From NCBI GenBank assembly GCA_030656195.1, contig JAUSOJ010000016.1, positions 1-40,291 of the forward strand: a stretch of DNA of 40,291 bases. The letters are read 5' to 3'. Of this stretch, positions 1 through 8,292 are shown piece by piece. The first letter of the stretch is position 1. Each line of letters opens with the position of its first letter. The DNA is from Lutibacter sp. Lineage in GTDB: Bacteria; Bacteroidota; Bacteroidia; Flavobacteriales; Flavobacteriaceae. A model generated the notes under the pieces. The model made no database searches and was not told the DNA's origin. It saw only the letters and a program-made list of their open reading frames with translations. Made by a program: the position numbers and the translations under genes.

Positions 1-2
1 CT

Positions 3-1079
3 TGTCCGTGTGCCTTGGGATTGGCCACACCTATGTCGGTTATGGTTGGCGTTGGCAAAGGTGCCCAAAGCGGCATCTTAATCAAAAATGCCGAAGCGCT
101 AGAAATGATGAACAAGGTAAATGTTTTAATAACCGATAAAACAGGAACGCTGACAGAAGGAAAACCATCCGTTGAAAAAGTGGTGGCATTGGAAGGAGAT
201 TCAGAAGATTTATTGCAGCAAATCGCTTCCTTAAACCAATACAGTGAACATCCATTGGCGCAAGCCGTGGTAAATTATGCCAAGTCAACTAAGACCGAAC
301 TGACTAAAGTTGATGATTTTGAGGCGGTAACAGGAATGGGCGTTACAGGAACGGTTGCCAAAAACAAAGTGGCTTTGGGCAATAAAAAATTGATGGAAAA
401 AATAAAAGCGACCATCCCAAAAGATTTAGAAGCCCAAATTTTAGCCGAACAAAAATTGGGGAAAACAGTTTCGTATATTTCAGTAGATCAAAAAGCCTTG
501 GGTTATGTGAGTATCACCGATGCCATTAAAAAAACCAGTGCAGCCGCCATTAAAAATTTGATGGAGCAAGGAATTGAAGTCATAATGATCACGGGCGACA
601 ACGAAAATACTGCCAAAGCAGTTGCTGATGCGTTGCATTTAACCAATTTTAAAGCAGGATTTTTACCTGAAGACAAATTAGAATTTATTAAAAAACTGCA
701 AGCTGAAGGGAAAATAGTTGCCATGGCTGGCGACGGCATCAATGATGCGCCCGCACTTGCCCAATCGAATGTTGGGATTGCCATGGGAACAGGAACCGAT
801 GTCGCCATTGAAAGTGCGGCAATGACTTTGGTTAAAGGCGATTTACAAGGCATTGTAAAAGCAAAAAATTTAAGTCACGCCGTAATGAAAAACATCAAAC
901 AAAATCTGTTTTTCTCATTCGCCTACAATGTTTTGGGCGTTCCCATTGCGGCAGGAGTTTTATTTCCTGTTTTCGGATTGTTATTGTCGCCCATTATTGC
1001 CGCTTTGGCGATGAGTTTCAGCTCTGTTTCGGTGATTGCAAATGCTTTGCGTTTGAGAAATTTGAGCCTTGACAAATAA
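3..1079 (+). CDS. copA: Copper-exporting P1B-type ATPase, C-terminal part (5' end outside window)
   Basis: This is the C-terminal part of a heavy-metal P-type ATPase that pumps Cu(I) out across the inner membrane using ATP. The reading frame is open from the window edge and begins with the metal-channel motif CPCALGLATP (nt 3-32), so the TTG at 15 is not a start. The phosphorylation motif DKTGT is at nt 135-149. It is followed by the SEHPLA nucleotide-binding histidine motif, TGDN, and the hinge AGDGINDAPAL. The last two membrane helices carry FAYNVLGVP and MSFSSVSVIANALRLR, the YN and MxxSS signatures of the Cu(I) P1B-1 subgroup. The missing N-terminal part should hold the metal-binding domain(s) and the first helices. 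It converges on the T9SS repeat protein, with 37 bp between the two. Assignment to P1B-1 is strong; the physiological role (efflux or cuproenzyme loading) is not visible here. Confidence 0.93.
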   Translation, partial: CPCALGLATPMSVMVGVGKGAQSGILIKNAEALEMMNKVNVLITDKTGTLTEGKPSVEKVVALEGDSEDLLQQIASLNQYSEHPLAQAVVNYAKSTKTELTKVDDFEAVTGMGVTGTVAKNKVALGNKKLMEKIKATIPKDLEAQILAEQKLGKTVSYISVDQKALGYVSITDAIKKTSAAAIKNLMEQGIEVIMITGDNENTAKAVADALHLTNFKAGFLPEDKLEFIKKLQAEGKIVAMAGDGINDAPALAQSNVGIAMGTGTDVAIESAAMTLVKGDLQGIVKAKNLSHAVMKNIKQNLFFSFAYNVLGVPIAAGVLFPVFGLLLSPIIAALAMSFSSVSVIANALRLRNLSLDK

Positions 1080-1118
1080 TAAATTCCCGGATTTCAACAA
1101 TTGAATTGGGGATTTATT
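1078..1118. terminator. Putative bidirectional terminator hairpin between convergent genes
   Basis: AATAAATTCCC (1078-1088) pairs with GGGGATTTATT (1108-1118), an 11-bp stem with one G-T wobble. The 19-nt loop itself holds TTCAA-CAA-TTGAA. The stem overlaps the copA stop codon and ends just outside the stop codon of the convergent gene, as expected for a shared terminator. There is no long U-tract, so confidence is moderate. Confidence 0.45.
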
Positions 1119-4100
1119 ACCTTATTAAACTAAAATGGCCTTTATATTCTGAAGTTATTCCGTTATAATCTGTCATTTTAGCCAAATACCAATAATCTGT
1201 TGAAACTGCTTTATGGGAATTGTAAAATCCGTCCCAACCCTGCTGAGAAGCGCTGAAATTTGTCATTAACTTGCCGTATCGGTCGAAAATATAAATTAAA
1301 GACGATTTAAAAACTGCCGGATCCACGCCTAAAACATTCCAAGTATCATTATAACCATCATCATTTGGCGTAAAGAAATTTGGGAAACCAAAAACATAAA
1401 CCGTTACTTGAGCGATACCGCAACTATTTTTATCACGGACAAATACGGTATGCGTTCCGGGAATAACTTCGGAAAAAACCGGATCGTCCTGATAAGGTCC
1501 GGAAATATCATCCAGAGAAAATTCATAATCGCCTATGCCCAAATTTTGGCCGGCATTATTTATGGTGATGGAATTATTGCCCGAATTGTCAGCGACTTGA
1601 ATGTCTTCCGAAGAAATATCGGCAATAATAGATTCTGTCATGGTGATTTGCTTCGGAAAAGAGACGCAACCCAAATTTGAAGTTGCAATTACCGTATAAA
1701 CGCCGGCTTCAAAAATATCCGCAAATGGTTGGTCACTTATGATTTCACCTGCATCATTTGTCCATTCATAAGTATAAGTTCCGAGCGGATTATAGATTGA
1801 AATTGTTTTTGGCAAATCGTTTAAACAAACAATTCCCGTTTCATCAAGATCAAATTGAGGCCGCGGATTTACGGTTAATTTTAACACTGGCGCAATGCCA
1901 AAACAATTGCCGTTCACCGCACTTTCAACGCGCACCCAAATGGTTTGGCTAAACGGGACTTCACTTAAATAGGCGTTTGCCGGACTAATGATATTGGTTT
2001 CCGAAAGCGCATCTACCTGATTTCGATAATAACCAACCCGTAAATTTGGACTTGGAAACAAGGAAATTATTTCTGAAGTGACTAGTGCCAAATTAAATTC
2101 ATGCAAGCCGTCAATGTTGGCATCATCGTCGCAAACCGTTATTTGACGACTATAATTTGGCGGAAATTTGGTCACTGTGACGGACAAATTGACCCTCACA
2201 ATGCGATAACATGAATTTGCAGCGGCCACCCGTGCATAAACAGTGGAACTTATAGCATTGGAAAAAGAGGATTTATTTAGGGCATTTATTCCCGAAGCTG
2301 CGTTGGCTGCGGATAAGTGATAAGTAGCATTTAAATTATTATCGCCCAAAGTCACGAAAAAATCAGCTTCTGAAAGATTAAAATTCACGATACCATCTGC
2401 ATTTCCATCTTCATCGCACTGCACCAATTCATAAGTCGTTAACAACGCTTTAGGCAATGGTTTTACTTCAACAATGAAAGAAGTGTCCGCATTACAAGCC
2501 ACATTTTTAGGATTTTTGTTTTTTACCCTAACATAAATGGTTTGCTGGTTCGCAACACTATTTGTATAAGCGGTGGGATTCAAAATTTGACTGGTATAGG
2601 CCGCATCTCTATAATAAGTTACCTCAAAAACGAAGGGTGATTGTGTGTTCAAAATAATCGTTTCCCGCTGGGTTAAATCAAATTGAAAAAAACCATTCGT
2701 GTCATTTCCGTCTAAATTATCATCACAATAGGATAAATTGGGAATATTTGCCGGCACGGCCGGATAAGCCATATCTAAAACCTGAATGGTAAAACTGGTA
2801 ACATCAAAACAAGTAGCGCTGTTTTTTACCTGAATCCGCGCATAAATTCTTTCTTCGGCATAAGGCGTAACATTGGTAAAAGGATTTGGCAATGCATTTA
2901 TATTATTATCAGCATTGGCTTGCGTTGCAAAATAGCTGACTTCAAAAGTTGCAGAATCCTGCGTTCCTAATATAGCTGCATCTTTTAAGGTTTTTAAATC
3001 GAATTGATACAAGCCGTCGTTGTTAATGTCACATTGCAAAATATTGGTTGTGGAGTTTGCAATTGGTGGCGCAACAACTTCAAGATTAAAAGAAGTTAAT
3101 GCATAACAACCCGCTCCCAATACCGGTTCAACACGCGCCCATATTTTTTGACTTCTTGATAAATAAGCATCTGTTGTTGCAAATAAAGCTGGCGGCGGGG
3201 CTGTTGAAGGATCTGAAATTGCTGGATTATAAATTTCAAATTTCGCAAGTACAGCATCACTTTGCAGTATATAATAAGTAACTATTAATCCTGTTTGCCC
3301 TCGCAAAATGTCGTTGGTTCTGTCTTCCAAATTAAAAAGATACTTGCCATCTGCATCCACATCGCAAAAAATTAAAGGCGCTGGTTCATACGCGATTGGT
3401 GTTGGTACTACAACAATTTTAAAAGAAATGATTTCAAAACAACCGGCCGAATTTTCAATTCGCGCCCAAATGGTTTTGGTGCCGCTGCTTCTGTAAGGAC
3501 TTGTTTGCGCATCAGATCCAAGTTTTGCAAACGACTCAAATTCATGATAAGTTACGGTCACTCCAGTTTGAGTACCTTTTATTTTAGCTGACAAAGCCTC
3601 TAAGTCAAAATTGTAAAATCCGGTGCCATCATCGCAACCAAAAACATCATTTTCTAAAGGATTTGCAGTTGGACTTGGAACCGAGGTAACTGCTACTTCA
3701 TCTGAAAATGATTTAATTAAAATTCCTGTTGTAGGATCTGTGATTCGAACATTCACCATGTAACTTCCTGCCTGCGTCACTTGACGTTCATACGCTGCAT
3801 TGCCACCAGGATTCCAAGATTCCCATAAATTAGTTATATTGTTTTTTTTAAGCCATTCATAGCTGACAATGTTTCCATTGCCAAATGTTAATGCCGACAG
3901 CCAAGGAAACACAAATTCATTATCGCAAAGTATAAAATCGGGTCCTAATTCAGCCTGAATGCTACAATCTAATGCAGCACTCGGGTTTGGCGAAATACTG
4001 CCTGTCCATTTAATTTTGAAACCGGCGTTGGTTCCGGAATATTGATTGACTAAAATAAGATATTCATCGCCAGCGGCAACAGTCATCCAAGATTCATACA

Positions 4101-4521
4101 AGTCAGAAGCAGAAGCATTTCCAACTCCTGTTGTGCCACTTGTGCCACCTAATTCATTTTTAATCTTGTTACATTTAATTGGATCTGGCAATTGACCGCA
4201 GGTTGGATTTGGGCCATAAACAGCAAAATCCCAGTCCTCACTTGGGTTATTTGGAATAATGTCAAATCCAAATTGACCACCTATTACTAATTTTACTCGA
4301 AACCAATACGAATTGCTTTCAACTGTTCCGGCTCCTGCTGCACCCAAACAACCGGATACAGAGACTGGCAAAAAGTCATCAACGTTACCAATACCACTAA
4401 CAGCGCTTTCGTTATAAGCATCAACACAAACCGGCAAGGCATTTCTGCAATCTGCCTGGCTGTAAATATTAAAAAATCCGACAACTAAAAAGAATACAAA
4501 GGTTATGAAGTGTCTTTTCAT
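1117..4521 (-). CDS. T9SS type B sorting-domain protein with six internal repeats
   Basis: A secreted or cell-surface protein of 1134 residues. Residues 1-21 form a signal peptide (hydrophobic run ending IYSQ). Residues 22-180 resemble the N-terminal beta-rich domain common in large flavobacterial surface proteins, and 190-285 look like an Ig/PKD-like fold. Six repeats of about 85-105 residues follow (about 295-378, 385-487, 496-582, 598-689, 701-785, 796-887). Each opens with an acidic CDxDxDG...FxL segment and closes with TIWARV...CF...SF.I.V. Residues 1045-1134 (FPNFFTPNDDGYNDTWNV ... IFDRYGKL ... GWDGFYN ... DYWY) are a gliding-motility-associated type B C-terminal domain that targets export through the type IX secretion system and surface attachment. 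No catalytic domain was recognised; an adhesin-like role is an inference. It has its own upstream promoter and is not co-transcribed with copA. Confidence 0.9.
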   Translation of the reverse strand: MKRHFITFVFFLVVGFFNIYSQADCRNALPVCVDAYNESAVSGIGNVDDFLPVSVSGCLGAAGAGTVESNSYWFRVKLVIGGQFGFDIIPNNPSEDWDFAVYGPNPTCGQLPDPIKCNKIKNELGGTSGTTGVGNASASDLYESWMTVAAGDEYLILVNQYSGTNAGFKIKWTGSISPNPSAALDCSIQAELGPDFILCDNEFVFPWLSALTFGNGNIVSYEWLKKNNITNLWESWNPGGNAAYERQVTQAGSYMVNVRITDPTTGILIKSFSDEVAVTSVPSPTANPLENDVFGCDDGTGFYNFDLEALSAKIKGTQTGVTVTYHEFESFAKLGSDAQTSPYRSSGTKTIWARIENSAGCFEIISFKIVVVPTPIAYEPAPLIFCDVDADGKYLFNLEDRTNDILRGQTGLIVTYYILQSDAVLAKFEIYNPAISDPSTAPPPALFATTDAYLSRSQKIWARVEPVLGAGCYALTSFNLEVVAPPIANSTTNILQCDINNDGLYQFDLKTLKDAAILGTQDSATFEVSYFATQANADNNINALPNPFTNVTPYAEERIYARIQVKNSATCFDVTSFTIQVLDMAYPAVPANIPNLSYCDDNLDGNDTNGFFQFDLTQRETIILNTQSPFVFEVTYYRDAAYTSQILNPTAYTNSVANQQTIYVRVKNKNPKNVACNADTSFIVEVKPLPKALLTTYELVQCDEDGNADGIVNFNLSEADFFVTLGDNNLNATYHLSAANAASGINALNKSSFSNAISSTVYARVAAANSCYRIVRVNLSVTVTKFPPNYSRQITVCDDDANIDGLHEFNLALVTSEIISLFPSPNLRVGYYRNQVDALSETNIISPANAYLSEVPFSQTIWVRVESAVNGNCFGIAPVLKLTVNPRPQFDLDETGIVCLNDLPKTISIYNPLGTYTYEWTNDAGEIISDQPFADIFEAGVYTVIATSNLGCVSFPKQITMTESIIADISSEDIQVADNSGNNSITINNAGQNLGIGDYEFSLDDISGPYQDDPVFSEVIPGTHTVFVRDKNSCGIAQVTVYVFGFPNFFTPNDDGYNDTWNVLGVDPAVFKSSLIYIFDRYGKLMTNFSASQQGWDGFYNSHKAVSTDYWYLAKMTDYNGITSEYKGHFSLIR

Positions 4522-4576
4522 AAGTTTTCTTTGGGAATGGCTAAATTTCTGCGATCAAATCTTTGCTTTATCTTTT

Positions 4577-4605
4577 CAAATTTAAAATTAAATTCTTAAT
4601 TGCAA
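4577..4605 (-). promoter_or_regulatory. Putative promoter of the T9SS repeat protein
   Basis: Read on the minus strand there is a TTG (4605-4603), an 18-nt spacer, and TAAATTTG (4584-4577), which matches the Bacteroidetes -7 consensus TAnnTTTG. Transcription would start near 4570, about 50 nt before the ATG at 4521. Pattern match only. Confidence 0.5.
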
Positions 4606-4650
4606 TCTTTTTAAATGACTTTTTAATTGAGCCTAAGGTAATTATAGACC

Positions 4651-4684
4651 AAAAAGGTTGATTTCAACAGAAAACAACCTTTTT
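4651..4684 (-). terminator. Rho-independent terminator of the leu operon
   Basis: AAAAAGGTTG (4651-4660) and CAACCTTTTT (4675-4684) form a perfect 10-bp stem with a 14-nt loop, about 17 nt beyond the leuB stop codon on the minus strand. The stem ends in a T-run when read from the minus strand, so it would terminate leuCD-leuA-leuB transcription before the T9SS gene. Confidence 0.7.
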
Positions 4685-4700
4685 TAAATTATTGATTTTT

Positions 4701-5759
4701 TTACAAATTCGCCACCAGCCAATTTCCAACTTCGCTTGTTTTATAGGCTTTGTTTTTTCCTGATAAATCTTCCGTAACAATGCCTTGTTCCAATGATTTG
4801 TTCACCACATTTCTGATTGCTTCCGCCTCCTCTTTTAGTTTAAAAGTGTCTTCAAACATCATAGCGGCCGATAAAACGGTGGCCAGCGGATTGGCAATAT
4901 CTTTTCCGGCTGCCTGCGGATAAGAACCGTGGATTGGCTCATACAAAGCATTTTTATCACCTACGGAAGCCGAAGGCATCAAGCCCATTGAACCTGAAAT
5001 TACCGAAGCTTCATCGGTTAAAATATCTCCAAACAAGTTTTCTGTGATCAATACATCGTAAGAATTTGGCCATTGCACCAAACGCATGGCAACAGCATCA
5101 ACAAACTCATAAGAAACGGTGACTTCCGGATAATCTTTTTCCATGGATTGCACTGTTTCCCGCCACAATCTTGAAGTTTCCATCACATTTGCCTTGTCCA
5201 CACAACACAATTTTTTTGTGCGCGTCATGGCCAATTCGAAGCCTTTTTTTGCCAAACGGATTACTTCCTCTCTTGTGTACGTGCAGGTATCAAATGCCGT
5301 TTCACCGCCATCTTTTCTTCCTTTTTCACCAAAATAAATGCCGCCTGTCAGTTCCCGTAAAAAAACCAAATCGGTTCCTTCAATGCGCTCTCTTTTTAAG
5401 GGAGAATTGTCAATTAAAGAAGGAAAAGTAAATGTGGGTCTGATGTTCGCGAACAATCCCAATTTTTTGCGCATTTTAAGCAAACCTTGTTCCGGACGCA
5501 CTTTTGCTGAAGGATCGTTGTCGTATTTCGGATGTCCGATGGCCCCAAAAAGCACCGCATCGGCATTTAGGCAAATTTCGTGGGTTTCATCGGGATACGG
5601 ATCGCCAACGGCATCAATAGCTGCGGCACCTGTAAGTGCGGGTTTCCAGATTATTTGGTGGTTAAATTTAACCGCAATGGCGTCACAAACCTTTACCGCT
5701 TGCGCGATTACTTCCGGACCAATTCCGTCGCCGGCTAAAAGTGCTATTGTCAATTTCAT
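4701..5759 (-). CDS. leuB: 3-isopropylmalate dehydrogenase
   Basis: NAD-dependent oxidative decarboxylation of 3-isopropylmalate to 2-oxoisocaproate in leucine synthesis; the same enzyme can act on 3-methylmalate in the citramalate route to isoleucine. The 352-residue length is normal for the family. It begins MKLTIALLAGDGIGPEV, has the central RELTGGIYFGEKGR segment, the metal/substrate-binding stretch NLFGDILTDEASVISGSMGLMPSAS, and the NAD-binding EPIHGSYPQAAGKDIANP. It is the last gene of the leuC-leuD-leuA/cimA-leuB operon, separated from the synthase gene by a 263-bp repeat-rich spacer and followed by a terminator hairpin. Cytoplasmic. The start is the first ATG and gives the canonical N-terminus. 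Confidence 0.97.
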   Translation of the reverse strand: MKLTIALLAGDGIGPEVIAQAVKVCDAIAVKFNHQIIWKPALTGAAAIDAVGDPYPDETHEICLNADAVLFGAIGHPKYDNDPSAKVRPEQGLLKMRKKLGLFANIRPTFTFPSLIDNSPLKRERIEGTDLVFLRELTGGIYFGEKGRKDGGETAFDTCTYTREEVIRLAKKGFELAMTRTKKLCCVDKANVMETSRLWRETVQSMEKDYPEVTVSYEFVDAVAMRLVQWPNSYDVLITENLFGDILTDEASVISGSMGLMPSASVGDKNALYEPIHGSYPQAAGKDIANPLATVLSAAMMFEDTFKLKEEAEAIRNVVNKSLEQGIVTEDLSGKNKAYKTSEVGNWLVANL

Positions 5760-5820
5760 ATTTAGATCTTTATTTTTTTGAAAAATTATAAATTTTGAAT
5801 TTTAGATTTTGGGATTTTTT

Positions 5821-6001
5821 AAACGCAAAGCTCGCAAAGATAAAACCGCAAAGTGCGCTAGAAAAATTTTCATTATTCATTTTAATTATTCATTATTAAT
5901 TTACGGACCTGCGTTAAGGATTGCGTGGTTTGTTTGAGCTCTTTTTTTGTATTTCACAAAAAAAAGCGAGCCACAAAAGCCTGACCCGCCAGCTGGCGGG
6001 G
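5821..6001. repeat. Repeat-rich intergenic element between leuA/cimA and leuB
   Basis: The 263-bp gap between two operon genes is not ordinary A/T-rich spacer. It holds three CGCAAAG copies (5824-5830, 5833-5839, 5847-5853), then ATTATTCAT-type repeats (about 5871-5900), a GAGCTCTTTTTTT / AAAAAAAGCGAGC inverted pair (about 5936-5971), and a perfect 16-bp GC-rich palindrome, CCCGCCAGCTGGCGGG (5985-6000). The composition differs sharply from its flanks. It could be a dispersed intergenic repeat (REP/MITE-like) or a processing hairpin. No coding potential was seen. Confidence 0.55.
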
Positions 6002-6022
6002 AACGCCCAAATTTTTATTGTT

Positions 6023-7540
6023 TTAAATATTCAACATTTTTTGGGTGGCTTTAATGGCGGAAACCGTTTGGTCTGAATCCAATCCTCGGGTAATGAACCT
6101 TTTCTCATCGTTTTGCCAAGTGATAATGGTTTCGCATAAGGCATCGGAATTGCTTCCCGGCGGAATCCTCACCGCATAATCCACCAATTTTGGCAAGGCC
6201 TTTTTCTTCTTTTTGTATATTTTTTGCAAGGCATTCATAAACGCATCAAACTGTCCGTCGCCATACGCATGTTCTTCATACAACTGCCCGTCCATTTTTA
6301 CGGCAATTGTTGTGGAAGGTTTTAAGCCCTTGGAATGCGTTAAAACATAGGATTCAACAGTGATTTTTTCCTGATACAGATTGCTGTTGAGCACATCGGA
6401 AATGATGTAAGGCAAATCTTCCTTGGAAACCAATTCCTTTTGATCGCCCAATTCGATAATGCGCTGGGTCACTTTTTTTAAATCTTCCTGGTTGAGTTCG
6501 AGTCCCAATTCCTGCAGATTTTTTTCAATATTTGCTTTTCCCGAAGTTTTTCCCAAGGCATAAGAGCGTTTTCTTCCGAAGCGTTCGGGCAACAAATCGT
6601 TGAAATACAGATTGTTTTTATTGTCGCCGTCGGCGTGAATTCCGGCAGTTTGGGTGAACACATTTTCGCCGACTATCGGTTTGTTAGCCGGAACCCTGAT
6701 ACCCGAAAAAGCCTCAATCAGTTTGCTGACAGAATACAAAGACGTTTCTTTCACCGAAATTTCAACCTCATTTTTGTAGAAGTCGTTGATGACCGCAACA
6801 ACACTAGCCAACGGCGCATTTCCGGCCCGCTCTCCCATTCCGTTCACGGTGATGTGCAATCCTTTTGCACCGGCATCGATGGCTTCCATGACATTTGCCA
6901 CGCTTAAATCGTAATCGTTGTGGGCGTGAAAATCGAAATGCAACTGCGGATATTTAGCGGTTATTTTTGAAAAAAACTGATAGGTTTCTTTGGGTGTTAA
7001 AACGCCAAGCGTATCAGGCAACAAGATTCTGGCAATGGGCTGCGTGGCTAAAAATGCCAAATATTGGAACACATATTCGGGTGAATTTCGCATTCCGTTG
7101 CTCCAGTCTTCCAAATACACATTGGTGGTGATTCCTTCTTTTTGCGCCAATTCAATCGTATCTTTTATTTCAGCAAAATGCTGCTCGGGTGTTTTTTTAA
7201 GTTGGTGCGTTAAGTGGTTTAAAGAACCTTTGGTCAGTAAATTTTGAACCTTTGCTCCCGCCCTTTTCATCCAATCTATCGACTGGCCGCCATCAACAAA
7301 AGTGAGCATTTCAACGCGATCTAAATACCCGTGTTTTTTTGCCCATTCCGTGATGTTTTTTACCGCCTGAAATTCACCTTCTGAAACTCTTGCCGAAGCA
7401 ATTTCGATTCTGTCCACATGAAGTTCTTCCAGCAAAAGCTTAGCTATGGTCAGCTTTTCGGCTGCCGAAAAAGAGACTCCGGATGTTTGTTCACCATCGC
7501 GAAGTGTGGTATCCATGATTTCAATTTTTCTTTTTTTCAT
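6023..7540 (-). CDS. leuA/cimA: 2-isopropylmalate synthase / (R)-citramalate synthase family enzyme
   Basis: Acyl-CoA-dependent condensing enzyme of the DRE-TIM metallolyase family, 505 residues. The N-terminal barrel (about 1-270) has the catalytic MDTTLRDGEQTSGVSF and the metal-site HFDFHAHNDYDLSVAN. The linker has GVHADGD-like AGIHADGDNKNNLY and ERFGRKRSYALGK. The C-terminal 375-505 is the LeuA allosteric domain (PKLVDYAVRIPPG). Automatic annotation would call it LeuA. However, IEIASARVSEGE, LLTKGSLNHL and NVYLEDWSNG are the segments I recall from Leptospira interrogans citramalate synthase, and the residues matching its pyruvate pocket (Leu81, Leu104, Tyr144) are Leu79, Leu102 and Tyr142 here. 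It may therefore condense acetyl-CoA with pyruvate rather than 2-ketoisovalerate. It sits between leuD and leuB, whose products would serve either route. Confidence 0.88.
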   Translation of the reverse strand: MKKRKIEIMDTTLRDGEQTSGVSFSAAEKLTIAKLLLEELHVDRIEIASARVSEGEFQAVKNITEWAKKHGYLDRVEMLTFVDGGQSIDWMKRAGAKVQNLLTKGSLNHLTHQLKKTPEQHFAEIKDTIELAQKEGITTNVYLEDWSNGMRNSPEYVFQYLAFLATQPIARILLPDTLGVLTPKETYQFFSKITAKYPQLHFDFHAHNDYDLSVANVMEAIDAGAKGLHITVNGMGERAGNAPLASVVAVINDFYKNEVEISVKETSLYSVSKLIEAFSGIRVPANKPIVGENVFTQTAGIHADGDNKNNLYFNDLLPERFGRKRSYALGKTSGKANIEKNLQELGLELNQEDLKKVTQRIIELGDQKELVSKEDLPYIISDVLNSNLYQEKITVESYVLTHSKGLKPSTTIAVKMDGQLYEEHAYGDGQFDAFMNALQKIYKKKKKALPKLVDYAVRIPPGSNSDALCETIITWQNDEKRFITRGLDSDQTVSAIKATQKMLNI

Positions 7541-7616
7541 GTCGATTTTTATTTATTGTAATTTTTCGTGCGGAAGAAAAATAACTCGGATTCTCTTAGA
7601 TTATAAATTTATGGGT

Positions 7617-8213
7617 TTAAAAAGGTCTTGCTGAAGCAAATTCCTGAATCTCCGATTTCATTTTTGTTAAATAATCAATATCATCATAGCCATTTAGCAT
7701 ATTTTCCTTTTTATAGGAATTGATGTCAAATGATTCCTGATCGCCGCTTTCCAATAAAGTAATGGTTTGGTTTGGCAGATTTATTTCAATTTCCGTATCC
7801 GGATTTGCTTTAATCGCCGCAAAAATTTTGTCCAAAAATTCAGCGCTCACCTGTACAGGCAATACACCAATATTCAAACAATTTCCCCTAAAAATATCGG
7901 CAAAAAAGCTCGAAACCACGCATCTGAATCCGTAATCGTAAATTGCCCAAACGGCATGTTCTCTGGAAGAACCCGAACCGAAGTTTTTTCCGCCCACCAA
8001 AATTTTTCCCTTATAAACGGGATTGTTTAACACAAATTCCACTTTTGGCGTATTGTCTGGATTGTATCGCCAATCCCTAAAAAGATTGTCGCCAAAACCT
8101 ACACGCTCGGTCGCCTTTAAAAAACGCGCCGGAATAATTTGGTCGGTATCCACATTTTCAACTGGTAAAGGCACTGCGGTGCTTTCTAATATTTCAAATT
8201 TATCGTAAGCCAT
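7617..8213 (-). CDS. leuD: 3-isopropylmalate dehydratase small subunit
   Basis: Swivel-domain subunit of isopropylmalate isomerase, which with LeuC converts 2- to 3-isopropylmalate (or citramalate to 3-methylmalate). The 198-residue length is typical. Key motifs are VDTDQIIPARFLK near the N-terminus and GGKNFGSGSSREHAVWAIYDYG, the conserved active-site loop contributed by this subunit. It lies 79 bp downstream of leuC and 76 bp upstream of leuA/cimA in the same operon. Cytoplasmic. The ATG at 8213 gives the canonical N-terminus (MAYDKFEILESTAVPLP). No anomaly was seen. Confidence 0.96.
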   Translation of the reverse strand: MAYDKFEILESTAVPLPVENVDTDQIIPARFLKATERVGFGDNLFRDWRYNPDNTPKVEFVLNNPVYKGKILVGGKNFGSGSSREHAVWAIYDYGFRCVVSSFFADIFRGNCLNIGVLPVQVSAEFLDKIFAAIKANPDTEIEINLPNQTITLLESGDQESFDINSYKKENMLNGYDDIDYLTKMKSEIQEFASARPF

Positions 8214-8221
8214 TGTTTATT

Positions 8222-8260
8222 TGTTAAATGTTGTATGTTAGACGTTATATGTTAAATGTT
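8222..8260. repeat. Short direct repeats in the leuC-leuD spacer
   Basis: TGTTAAATGTT occurs at 8222-8232 and 8250-8260, with further TTATATGTTA/TGTATGTTA variants between. This low-complexity pattern fills the 79-bp gap between leuC and leuD. It looks like slipped-strand expansion; no function is evident. Confidence 0.5.
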
Positions 8261-8292
8261 ATAAGTTTTTTAAACAATATTTCGTTAAGGGC

